Positions 1 through 11,100 of a stretch of 64,000 nt of DNA are shown here, one piece after another. The stretch is from Scenedesmus sp. ARA3 (lineage: Eukaryota > Chlorophyta > Chlorophyceae > Sphaeropleales > Scenedesmaceae). The notes under the pieces are model-generated. The model was not told the origin of the DNA and ran no database searches. It saw only the letters and a program-made list of their open reading frames with translations. The position numbers and the translations under genes are program-made. Numbering within the stretch: the first letter of the stretch is position 1; each line of letters begins with the position of its first letter. The stretch is taken from assembly GCA_004335835.1 (NCBI GenBank), contig RWJK01001956.1, positions 62,001-126,000 of the forward strand, read 5' to 3'.

Positions 1-134
1 CATGCAGCATCAGCTCCACAGCGCAGCACACTGCCAACATACAGCTTATATGCTTACATGCCATATGCAAACTCTGTCAACAGCCAGTGCAAGTACACAC
101 TTCTCCCCCAAACACCCATGCTGCTGTGCTGCAG

Positions 135-1518
135 GGCTGCCTCCCCAGACTCACCCCCTGCTGGCAGGCGCCGCGCATCACCTAGCTATGAGGCTTTCAG
201 GCCAAGGGCCTCCCCCAGCTATGAGCCTGCTGCTGCTGGTGGTGTGCCCCGGGGCTCCCCAAGCTATGAGCCACAGCCCAAAGCAGGTGCAGCAGCAGCA
301 GCTGCTGATGATGATGTGCAGCGCACAGCCACAGCAGCAGCAAGCCGCAGCAGGAGCAGAAGCAGGAGCAGAAGCAGGAGCAAAAGCAGGAGCAGGCGTC
401 GCAGCAGGAGCCGCAGCAGGAGCCGGCGTAGTGCCAGGGACAGAAAGAGCAGCAAGCACCGCAGCAAGCACAGCAAGCGCAGCCGCAGCCGTGGCAAAAG
501 CAGCAGGCACCACCGCAGCAGGAGCAGAAGCAGAAGCAGACGCCGCTCACCAGACAGCAAGTACAAGCGCAGCAGCAGGCACAGCAGCAGACGCAGCAGG
601 AGCAGAAGCAGGAGCAGGGGCAGGCCTAGAACCCGCAGCCGCAGCCGCAGCCGCAGCAGAGGCCGTGAGGACTCCAAGCTTCATCGCTTTACTGCTGCTG
701 AAAAGGAGCGAGCCAGGGCAGAGGAGCGTGCAAATGCAGCGCCTGCGCGCAGGGGAAAGCAGGGCCTTGGGTGGGGTCAAAGTGGGAGTGCAGCAGCAAG
801 CCGGGAGCCTGGCTTCAGCAGCAGCAGTAGTATGGGGCAGCCCGAGCAGCAGGGCAGGGACAGCAGCAGCGGCAGCAAGGCAGGGTCTGTGTCTGTGCTG
901 GATGCTGCTGCGCACATCCCTGGCTATGCTAGCATGTCTGCAGCAGAGAAAATGAAGGCGCGCATGCGGCTGGTAATGGCGAAGGCAGAGCAGCAAAAGG
1001 CTGCTGCAGATGCAGCTGAAGTCACAGATGCAGCAGCAGCGGCAGCAGCAGCAGCTAGAGGTGGCGCTGGCTGGACGCGGTTTGTGTTTGACAAGCACGG
1101 TGCCTTAGATGAAGAGAAGCTTGCACGGCAGCAGCTGATGGATGCGGAGGTTGCGGCAGGTGTAGCAGGCAGTAGTGCGGCAGTGGGTGCAGATGTGGAA
1201 GAGGCCAGTGCTGCTTTTGTGATGGGTACTGGGCGGGCAGCTGCGCAGCGAGCAGCGAAGCATAGGACAGCTGAGCAGCAGCACGAGGATGCTATCTTTG
1301 GAAGGCCGTATGGGGGAAGTGAAGGCAGCTTGTTTGGCGGCAGGGGTGAAGTTCAAGCAGGTGGTGAAGCAGCAGCGGCACTGCCCGCTGCGGCAGCAGT
1401 TGTAGCTGATGACGACAGCCAGTTAGCAGCCTCATTAGGTGTGGCGGGTGGGGTGCTGTCTGGGCAACAGTTGTCCTGGAGGGAGCGGCTTGCTTTGAAA
1501 AAGAAGCAGCAGCAGTAA
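135..1518 (+). CDS. SR-rich splicing-type protein, last exon (5' incomplete)
   Basis: The open frame runs to a TAA at 1516-1518. An in-frame ATG exists at 58, but a good acceptor (tgctgtgctgcag) ends at 134, so this is more likely the terminal exon of a gene starting outside the window. The exon opens with three copies of an (A/G)SPSYE motif, followed by a long Arg-Ser domain of RS/RSRS dipeptides encoded by roughly 350-670. Downstream is an Ala-rich region with two conserved-looking patches: PGYASMSAAEKMKARMRL and WTRFVFDKHGALDEEKL. The RS domain indicates a nuclear pre-mRNA splicing factor. The MSAAEKMKARM patch weakly resembles the C-terminal segment of CLASRP/SWAP-type SR proteins, but I cannot assign it firmly. 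The product ends in a basic KKKQQQ tail. Confidence 0.7.
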
Positions 1519-1799
1519 CCTGTTGGCATCAGGCTAGCCTTGTGACGTGGGGTCCTGCTGAATCAACGCCTACGCTTCTTGCACTTGACAACTTTCTTGC
1601 TGTTTAAGATACCTCGCTCCCAGTTCATTCGTCCTGCCAAACCGTTGCCAGCGGTTCCGGAAATGTTATAGCCGAAGTTTCGACACATCAAAGCGTCGCC
1701 GAACTCAGCCATCAGGTCACAACTATAACTGCAGTTGTTTAGTTGTGCTTAATTTCCCTATCAATACGATTCACGCGGAACATAGCGCCAGCATAGGCG

Positions 1800-3807
1800 A
1801 TGCAAGGGACACAGCAGCAGAAGCCTGCATGGGTCTGGACTCGCGGCAGGATCATTAAACTGTTCACAGCCATTGCACTTTATCCCCTGTGCCTGTGCGG
1901 AGTTTCTGGCAGGTAAAATGTTGCTAGATTTTGTGTTTCCACGAGCAGCAGCAGCAGCAGCAACAGCTGCTGCTGCTGCTGTCCAGCACAGACACTGCCA
2001 GCATCTGCTGCTGACAAGGCACGTGCTGGAACAGCATGCCACCCAGCAGTTCTTGAAAAGCAACAACAAGCTGCCGAACCCTGCACCACAAACACGCACC
2101 TTCCTGCTTGCTGTATTGACATGCAAGTCATGCAGGTGGTCTTGGCCCCAGGCTTGGTTCATCATCTTCGATCAGTTGCTCCTCTACACACTAACAGGTG
2201 CGCTGATTAGGCGGCTGGCCAACTGCAGCACCAGCTGAAGTTCAGAAGAAGCCAGCATTGGCACCTGCAGACCATGCTGCCCTCCATGCACGAAGGCATT
2301 GGCAACAGTCAGAAGGCTGTGTCGCACTCATGAATGTCAGCCGCACATACACTTCCACTCTCAGCCTGGTGTTTTGGCACAGCACTAGCCTGCTGCCTCG
2401 TACACTGGCACCGCCACACCCTGGTGCAGCCGTATACGTGGGATGATGCTTGCCTGCTTCATTCATACATTAACTGGCAGCGTTGTTGCAATTCCTTGCT
2501 TGCAGCTGTGTACATCAGCAGGCACAACCCCAGCCTGCTGCCTGAGCGGGAGAGGTTCATCCGCAATGCAGGCACAGCAGGATTTGACAAGGTGCGAGCA
2601 ATGCAGCAGCCATGGCGCCCCATTAACACAAACTATCCCACCTGCGAGCAGACAGCGATAATCTATGCATGTAGAGGCAGGAAGCGAGCAGCTTTATATG
2701 GAGGTTTTTCCTGCAGCAGTCAGCTGCAGTGATGCAGAACCCCCTGCAGTCATACTGAGTAAGTATGCCCTCAGGCCAAAGACACCGCTCCAGTGCTCCA
2801 ATGCTGCTCGTTGCTGGTGTTTGCTGCTCTTTTTGCAGGTTCTGGCGCCAGCTGTAGTGGCGCTGGCGCTGGCCATGTACCTTGCAGCAGGCCTGCGCGC
2901 AACTTAGAATCGCACCAGCCCAGTCAAATTTGTCATTGGCGGCTGTTTTGTTATGTGTGCTGCTCATCGCTGTTGTCACGTGCTGCTTGAGCAGGTTCTG
3001 GCGCCAGCTGTGGTAGCGCTGGCGCTGCCAATGTACCTTGCAGCAGGCCTGCGCGCTACTTGGCATCACACTAGCCCAGTCAAAAATGTCATTGACGGCT
3101 GTTTTGTTATGTGTGCTGCTTAATGCTGATGACCTGTGCTGCTTGAGCAGGTTCTGGCGCCAGCTGTAGTCGCTCTGGCCCTGCCCATGTTCCTTGCAGC
3201 AGGCCTGCAGCAGCGCTGGCATGCTGCGCTGCTGCCAGCCACACCAGCATGGCAGCTGGCAGCAGCAGCCGTCTTGCATGTGCTGACTGTGCTGCTGGCT
3301 TGTTGGGCGATGACCACCAACAAGTTCTTCTCGTCAGTGGTGAGCTTCACAAGAAGAGTGTCGATTGGTGAAATGTATCTGGCAGTGCAACCACATGATG
3401 CATTATTACAGCTGCTGCAGCTATTGAAACAGGGGGTTAAAGAGTTGAAACAGACAGCGCAGCATGCCGCGCACCAACCACCTTGCCACTGAGCACAAGT
3501 ACCCAATATGTTTCTTTTGCCTGTGTGTCCTGCACAGGTGCGCATTCAAACCGACCGGGGCCATGTGGTGTGTGATTCTGGGCCGTACGCCTATGTGCGG
3601 CACCCAGCATACATTGCAGTCGTGGTGCAGACGCTGGCTGAAGCGCTGCTGCTGCAGAGCAGCTGGTTGCTGTGGATTGGGGCAGCCAGGGCAGCAGTGC
3701 TGGCAGCACGCACCGCAGCAGAAGATGCCATGCTGCAGCAGCAGCTGCCAGGGTATGCAGCGTATGCAGCGAGGGTGAAGTATCGCTGGCTGCCACTGGT
3801 GTACTAG
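1800..3807 (+). CDS. Isoprenylcysteine carboxyl methyltransferase (ICMT/PEMT)-family membrane protein
   Basis: Five exons: 1800-1912, 2136-2197, 2506-2591, 3151-3339, 3538-3807; 720 nt, 239 residues, all phases consistent and all introns GT-AG. The start is the ATG at 1800, which leads without a stop into the family's N-terminal signature SGRWSWPQAWF across intron 1. Later motifs are RHNPSLLPERERF and GFDKV (exon 3), a membrane segment and ANRFFS-like TTNKFFSSV (exon 4), then VRIQTDRGH, GPYAYVRHPAYI and LPGYAAYAARVKYRWLP (exon 5). The last group is the SAM-binding core of this family: the RHP motif plus the conserved Glu of the AED triad. Length matches the short prokaryote-type ICMT-like proteins (about 200-240 residues) rather than classical Ste14. 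It is probably an integral membrane methyltransferase; the substrate (prenylcysteine, phospholipid or other) cannot be told. Intron 3 contains two decayed copies of the start of exon 4. Confidence 0.85.
2839..3207 (+). repeat. 156-bp tandem triplication of an exon start with its 3' splice site
   Basis: Units begin at 2839, 2995 and 3151, exactly 156 bp apart. Each starts directly after a cag acceptor with GTTCTGGCGCCAGCTGT and runs through the exon-4 coding start (VLAPAVVALAL...AAGL) into intron-like sequence ending again in ttgagcag. Only the third copy (3151) continues open to the exon-4 donor at 3340. Copy 1 meets TAG after 22 codons and copy 2 meets TAA at 3121, so the first two look like duplicated, non-productive exon starts carrying usable acceptors. 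Confidence 0.9.
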
Positions 3808-4991
3808 CAGGGCTGTGTCTGCACTGCTGTGCTGTAGATGTAGCAGGCCATAGCATGCCGAGTAAGCTACGTGCCAATGGCAGAACTATTACAGCTTCAC
3901 CTCATTGCACTTTGCAGTGCAACCGCGTGCCTGTAGTGGATTGTGCTGTGATTGAGGGTATGACATGAGGGTGCCGGCACCATCTCAGAACCAAGACTCT
4001 CGTTGTACACCTCTTATCTTCTATCTGTTATCATGTATCTTGTGTGGTTGGTCGATGCATCTTCACAGGGATAATACTGCAAGCACTGCTTGCACACGAT
4101 GGCTTAAACCTGCGTCAGGAATCACTGATGGAGAAAGTGCTGCCTTGGACACGCGCATGGCTTGTTCCCCACTGCAGTTGATTGCCGCATTGCAGCAAAT
4201 CCAGAAGATGTGACAGCTGCATGCCCTGCAGGTATGGCACAGCCGTTTGCTCAACGTGAGTCCTCTTCGTCAAGAAATATTTCATCATCATCGTGATTGC
4301 AAGGCGCCGCCGCCTGTCAGCAATAAAGGCCTGACACCTGCACTCTGATCTGGATTCTGCAGCGCTCAATGTGATCACGCACAGTTTGCGAGCCTGTGCC
4401 GCAGGATTTGGTAAAGTGTTACAGATATTGCTGGCCAGCAATGCAGGTCATTCCATGGAAGCCAACTGCTAGATGCATATGACAGCTAGCCAACATCCAA
4501 CGTGGACTAGGACATCCTCTATTTTGCCACACGCTTACAGCACAATCCCTCTGTCAACATCCTAGCAAGATCACCTCGGACGTCTGGCTTGCTGGCTTGC
4601 ATGCATCCAAATGCAATACTATTGGCCTCAGACCATGCAAAATGCAACCACGAAGCAGATAGTACATCCAGACTTGCACCAAGTTTACATGACGCAACAG
4701 CCGTGAGCTCCTGGTGGCTGCTGCCCCGGGACGTTGTAAACACAACAATAGAGCTCTGCTGCTGCTACCAGGCAGTCTCTTGCCTCGAGTGCACCATGCA
4801 GTCACTGCAACTGCTGGCAGCAGCGGCTGGTGCACATGCAGCCACAGGAGCTGCAAACTTTGCTGGCTGAAACAGCCATTCACAGCTGCTGCCACAGCTG
4901 GAGGTAGAAACCAGCAGAGCACAACTTCAGCTGAACAGCAATCAGCTTACAATTCCTTTGGTCATGCAACATGAATAATGTGGCATAAGCG
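3808..4991. other. Intergenic, between convergent genes
   Basis: This holds the 3' flanks of the methyltransferase-family gene and the LRR gene, which converge. I see no open frame with coding character, no RNA gene and no clear TGTAA poly(A) signal close to either stop. Confidence 0.5.
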
Positions 4992-7181
4992 CTAGTACCG
5001 GCCGAACAATGCTCTCGCCACAAACAAACAAGTGTACAAAGGGTCTCGCACTGCACATGCTACTAGTAGCAGTAATGGTGCAGCTGCCGCCCCCCATGCT
5101 GCTAACACAAGACAACATAGCAGCAGCATCACACAGTTGTTGAGGGTCACTGTTGCAAAACTGCCACGCAAACTGCCACGCGAACTGCCACGCGCAGCGC
5201 TGCCCAGCCCATCATCCGCTTTACGAACTGCTGCCCAGAAGCTCTGCATGACGTCATGTGTGACGTCCTCCTGCGTGTCTACTCTCAGCCGCTGCAGCTG
5301 CTTCATCCCTGTCAGCCGCATCAGGCCATGGCGCGTGATTTCATCATTGCCTTCCAACAGCAGCTCTGTCAGCTGCGTCAGCCGGCCAATTTCATCCAAG
5401 TATGAGCCTCCATACAGGGTGCATTCGCTGAGGTTCAGGTGCCGCAGCTGGCGGCAGCTGCGTGCAAGTGCTGCCGCTGCCCTGCTACCCACGCCAGCGC
5501 GCATGCCTGCAAGCACCAGCCGTGTGAGGCCAGTGAGCTTTGTCAGCTGCCGAGCATCACTAGTCACCAGGCGCGAACTGCGCCTGATGTGTAGGTCTCT
5601 GAGCTTCGTCAAGCCTGCTAATGCTCCGCATGCCGCCACGGGCTGCTTGTGCCACTTGCCATGCGCATGGTGGTCTACCACTGCAGACAGGTCCAGCTGG
5701 GTGAGGCTGGTTGCTGCTGCCAAGCCACTGCGTATTGCTTCCCACTGCTGCCTGCTGACAGGGTCCCAACAGTATGCCACTACGAGCCTGCCTAGCTGCG
5801 GCAGCTGCGCCCAGGCAGCTGCTGCTGCTGCTGCCAGACGCGGCTTGTCCACTTCCATGACCAGGTGCTGCAGGGCTGGCATCTGTGCCAGTGGCTGGAG
5901 CAGCTGCATCATGTCTGGCAGCTGCTCCTCAAACACGCCCAGATCACACCGAAACACCAGGTGCCGCAGCTGCTGCAGCTGCAGCACTGCTTCAAGCTGA
6001 TGTTCATAGCGCATCCTGCCAAAGTCCAGCTGGGCAGGGAGCTGCACCGCACCGAGTCCGTGGCTGAACATGTCGTGATAGCTGTTGCAGAGCACCAGCA
6101 GCTGCGTCATGTGGGTGAGGTCCAGGGCTGGCCACTCACGATAACGAGCTGGAAGCCGCAGCACGCGCAGCTGTGACAGGCCAGCAAGCAGCTGCGGAAG
6201 CTCTGCATCTGACTGATCATCATCAGCAATCTCTGCCAACGCGTAATCCATGCAGGCCGCCAGATCCAGCAGCGTCAGCAGCGTCAGCTGTGCTACAGCT
6301 GCTAGGCAGCTCACTGCATTTCTGCACATGTAGTTTGTGTCTGCTAGCGTCAACTGCCGTAGGCTGCTCAGCCGTGCAAGAGCCGCTGATGTGGCTGCAC
6401 CATCGATTCCATAGCTTGCCGCTGTAGGCTTTCCTGATGAGATCCCCAGATCCAGCTGCAGCTTCGTCATGCTATGTGCTGGCAGTGCGCCCAGCAACTC
6501 TAGCGAGCCCCGCCAGTTGCTGCTGAAGCTGCTCAGGCGCAAGCCACCCTGCTGCTGCTGCACAATAGCTGCCCCTGCCCCTGCCCCTGCTGCCGCTGCT
6601 GCTGCTGCTGATGCTGCTGGCAGCGGAGCTGCTAGCTGCACAGCCTGCAGCAGCAGCAGCATGCCTGCCCCAATGTGGAGCTTCCACGGCAGGTACTCCA
6701 CATACGGTAGCTCCGGCCCCTGGGCTGTGAGGCACAGGCTTTTCACAAGGGCTGCATGCTTGGGTAACCAATGCGCAAAGCTGCACAGGCGCGACAGCGG
6801 TGCATCGAGCGGGAGCACGACTGCCATGTGGCAGCCCCTGCAGTGCTGCACAGCCCGCCTCAATTCCTTGCATGTGCTAGCTGCTGCACACAGAACGTCT
6901 GGGCTTTTGATGAATGCTGGCTGCTGACAAGCTACATACAGCGCTGTCAAGGCCGCAACCTGCAATCAGTAACATGCATTGAAAGCAGTAGCAGCAGTAG
7001 CGAGTTTGGTTGGGACACGCTGTGTACGACTACACCACAAACACGTGTACGAAAACTTGGCTGTCGAGGTGGCTGGCACAGCTGTCTTGAACTGTTCCTT
7101 ACAACAGCTACTCTGCGCTGTTTCTATCAGCAGCTTCCTACTCAATACCAGGCTGCTGCTCACTTGCTGTTGCTGCTCCAT
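4992..7181 (-). CDS. Leucine-rich-repeat (RNI-like) protein with hydrophobic C-terminus
   Basis: Two exons on the minus strand: 7181-7164 (MEQQQQ) and 6959-4992. The intron has a GTGAGC donor and a gattgcag acceptor, phase 0; 661 residues. The frame of exon 2 extends upstream only to a non-ATG codon, so the short first exon supplies the start. The N-terminal region (CQQPAFIKSPDVLCAAAST...CKELRRAV) resembles the degenerate F-box-like start of many algal LRR proteins, but I would not call it an F-box. From about residue 150 there are many irregular LRRs of the type LxxLxxLxLAxxxxxxxxxL, e.g. LSSLRQLTLADTNYMC, LTQLDLSAVV, LRHLNLSECTLYG and LTELLLEGNDEITRHGL, like the RNI/AMN1 class. The last 50 residues are strongly hydrophobic (NNCVMLLLCCLVLAAWG...), suggesting a tail anchor. 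Function is unknown; a protein-interaction role is inferred. Confidence 0.8.
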
Positions 7182-7230
7182 GACAGCGGATCTCCCCACA
7201 CGAGGACGAGAGGTGTGCTACCAAAACGAA

Positions 7231-7240
7231 CTTATATAAA
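7231..7240 (-). promoter_or_regulatory. TATA-like box upstream of the LRR gene
   Basis: On the minus strand this reads TTTATATAAG, about 50 bp upstream of the proposed ATG (7181). Position and match suit a core promoter; this is not proof. Confidence 0.4.
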
Positions 7241-8103
7241 CAAGCAGGCGCGCTCCCTTGGGCGCTTTCTATTTCAGAAAGTCCTTGCACAATAACTGCT
7301 CTACAGCCTTGGATGATTCAGGAGCAGGTGGACACACGAGCAAGAAACATACAGGTCCTGGCATCAGATTCACGACAACGATGTAAGGTTCAACCGTCAT
7401 AAGCTGCATCAAGGACCAGACGACCTCCCTCTAACTGGCCAAGGTTTGTTCAAAGGAGGCGTTGCTGAGGCCTGAGCCTAACCGATACTGTACCTCGCCG
7501 TGTGTCCGATATCTTCAGGCTGCTGCACTTCAAAACTCACGGTTATTCTTCACGGTCCCCTCACTTCGCCGGCACGCTCAACATGGCACTCGCCCAATAG
7601 TTCAACTCTGGCAACAGGCAATGCCTGTACCGCCTGCGAAAACATAACATCGAATGCCATAGGCCATGTTTCATCGGCTTATCAGCTTACTAGTCACGCC
7701 ATTGACAAAGTGATATGCTAGGATGTTGCGATGGCATCAAACTAGACAGGACTGATCTCCACTGCTCTGCATGCCAGCTCAACCATCGCTCCGCTGTGTG
7801 CATGGCAGATGCTCCATGAGTATATCTGGCTCAGTTCCAGGTTTTGAAGCAACTGCATCGTAAAACGAGCTGGAGTCACGCTCACAAAGTATATTCATGG
7901 GCAATGATCACGTCATGAGCATGACATAACTAATGGGTGGTGATCACTGTAGTCATGACTACATCCGTCACAGGGCCTAACCTCAACATCCAATTCCTCA
8001 TCATGCTCACAAATACAAGCGCAGCAACAGGCGGCATGTTTATTTGACAGCGTTCAATCATAGCCGCCGCAACTGCTGCAGCCACACTAGGTGACAGCTG
8101 GCC
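7241..8103. other. Intergenic
   Basis: This lies between the LRR gene promoter and the 3' end of the CPC1-like gene, both on the minus strand. No coding or structural RNA signal was found. Confidence 0.5.
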
Positions 8104-11100
8104 TCACAGTCTTGCAGCTACATACACATCCCTCCATTGGTACCGCTGCAGCAGCAGCGTGACCACCCTCTCACACGCAGCGCTGTACATCAGCTGACTC
8201 GTCTTCAGGGCTGCTTCTGGTGGCGGCACCGCTGCAGCCGCAGCTGCTGCTGCTGCAGCTGCAGCTTGTGCAGCTGTTGGATGCCCAGCAGCTGATGCCT
8301 GGTGTGCACTGCCTACCCGGCCTCCTGCTGGTGTTACAGGTGCTGCTGCTCCAGCTCCTGATGCTGCCGGCAGCTGCCCTTCACTTCCCGCTGCTGCTGC
8401 AGCTGCTGCCGCTGACACAGCAGCAGCAATTTGAGCTGCAGTTAGTGGGGCGCGCTGCAGCGGCGCTGCCTGCTCTGGGCTGAGCAGAGGGTAGCAGAGC
8501 TGCAATACGTTGGCAGCGTTCACGGTAGCCCCTTCAGCAAAGCCTGTTACTGCTGCCACTGCCTTGGTGATGCCCTGGTACAAGTCCCTGTCTGGGCAGA
8601 GGTACAGCAGAGCGGCAGCAATGCTGCAGGTTCCGCCTGCTGTTGAACTGCGTTCGCTGCTGCTCTCCGCATCACCCGATTCTGCATTGCTTGCTGCAGC
8701 AGTGCTTGTATTGTGGGTGAGGGCGTCTGCTGCTGCAGTGGTGGTGGTAGCTGCAGCCGGCTGCTGGAACAGACTCCACAGCAGTTGCTTGAAGGAGCTG
8801 CACCTGCACGAGACACAGCAAGCAGTGTTTGAACAGAAGCATCAGAGTTCAGAGCGCCAGTCAGCAAAGTACAGGAAAGCCTCACGCACAACCCCAGCCA
8901 GATCTTGCTGCCCTGCATATTACGACAGCAGAAGGCGTGCATAAATGTTGTAAGAGAGGGTAGTCACCTGTGGGTTCTCATGTATGGTATAATATAGACC
9001 GTCAGCGCTGCAAGCAGGAAGTCCACACCAACAGCATCCCCCACCATCCTCACCTGCTTGCCTCCCGCAACACATCTGCCGCCGCAGAGCTGCCAGCACC
9101 TGCCTCTCCCTCCTCTCCTTGACCAGCTGCAGTTCCATTCACCACTGCCGCTTGCTGCTCCTCCTGTGCCGCCTGCACTGCCTCTGCCCGCGGCTCAAAC
9201 CACCACCTGACGCCCTCAAACTCAGCCTGCGTCAGGCAGCCATCTGCATCCCCATCAGCAGCCACCAGCTGCGCTGCCTGCGCAGCTACTTGGGCTGGTG
9301 TTGCTGTGTGGATGGCTGGCAGGCTGCATGCAGCTAGTGCCAGCAGCAGCTCCCGCCAGTCCAGGTAGCCTGAGAAGGTGGGGTCGAAGCTGGACAGCGC
9401 AGCTGCCATGTGTGCGGCATGAATGTCTAGCCAGGCTGGTGGCAGCACCCCTGCAAGCAGCAGACAATAACAGGGTCAGGAGCTTTAATGACGGCACGCG
9501 TCCCGGCTGTCCAACGCCGCCTTGTGCAAACTGGCTGAAAACTTCCTAGAGACATGGGCGTTTCCTCTCATGAATCTGGTTGTGTATGTCTGCCTTGCCA
9601 CGCAGCAAAAACATTTTGCAACTGCTAGTGCACTGCATCAGCCACTGCACGGCACGGCACACAGCGCTTCTGGTGGGAAGAGCGAGCCTCACGCCAAAAC
9701 ACCCCGTACCTTGGCTCGCCATGCGCAGCATGAGCTCCACTGCATCTGCTGTAGCCAAGAAGCCAGCTGGCGCAGCCTTGCTTAGCGCCTCCGCCAGCTG
9801 CTGCAGCTGCTGCACAGACAGCACGCCAGGCGGCGCTGCCGGCGACGGCGGGCGCACTGGCGGCACTGCTGGGGGTGTCGGCACCAGCAGCTGACTCTCA
9901 TCAACCACCAGCACATCATCCTGCAGGGTTGAAACATGCTTGTGTTGGTTCTTATTGTTTTAGCAACATGGTGAGCCGCTAAGACTGGCATTGTAACTGC
10001 CGCTGCTGACAATCAGGGCAGGTGAATGCCACAGGGCTGATGTCCAATAAGAATGCATGCTGTACAAACACAACAGCAGTGTTTAGGCGCAGGGCACAAG
10101 CAGCCGTCCTCATCCCTGCAGGCTGTGGCAAATGCTGCCCCCACTGTTTAACAATGCCTCACCTCCAGCCTCAAGTCATGCGGCAGCGGCTGCCCTGCTG
10201 CAGCAGCTGCCTTCACAATGCGCTCCAGTGCTGCCACAGCGCTGCACTCAGCCACGTAGCGGTGCTGCTGCCACTCAGCCAGCTGGTGGTTGGCTGCAGC
10301 CTGCAGCTGCACCAGCTCATCCACAAACACAGCAGCCTTGCTGCCTAGCAGTGCCAGCCGCTGCTGCAGCAGCTGGACCTCTTGCGCAAGCGCTGCCTGC
10401 AGCGCTGTCATTACAGCCGCAAGTGCAGCAGGCTGTGGCAGCGCCGCCACCACTGCCGCTGCGGCTGCAGCAGCTGCTGCTGCCTCCTCACTGCTGGCTG
10501 CCAGCTTGCTGCTGGCTGCAGCTGCTGCACCTGCGGCTAACGTCTTGCCTGCAGAAGCAGGGGCTGCTGTCGCACCTGCCTTGGCAGCAGCTGCAGAGGC
10601 TGGCTTGTGAGCTCCAGACATGCTTTGTCCTGCCGCCGCCACTGCCGCAGCCGCTGCTGCAGTGTTGGCAGCTGCTGCTGTGGCTGCCGCAGTGGCGACC
10701 TTCCTGCTCCAATCCTCAACCATACCGACAGCACTGCTTTGCGTGGCTGTGGCGGCTGCTGTAGCGGCCTTCAGAGCAGCAGCTAGCTGAGGCAGCCGCT
10801 GCTGCAGGCTGGCCAAGTAGGCTGGCGGAGGTGCTGCTGCAGCTGACCCTGGCTTTGCTGGTGGGTCCTGCTTGCCAGTGGCTTCCGTCGCAGCAGCAGA
10901 CAGCACTGTTGGCAGGGGGCACAGAGGCTTGTCTGCTCCAGGTGGGTTGTAGATGCCCTGCGCGTAGTGACAGTAGCTGTACAGGAACTGGGCCGTAGCC
11001 AGGAACCTGCAGGGCAGCAAACAGCACAATGGCATCAAGTCAGATGTGCAAGCTACCATGGTGTCTCCTGCATATTTTGAACTTCCCTCGCTGCTGGCCA

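Noticed and set aside
2..955. Plus-strand Ala-rich frame overlapping the SR protein
   Set aside because: A frame-shifted reading of the RS-coding AGC/CGC triplets; the RS frame is the coherent one.
2623..3279. 218-codon open frame on the minus strand across the 156-bp repeats
   Set aside because: It is open because the repeat length is a multiple of three; it has no ATG-based family signal and overlaps the supported plus-strand exons.
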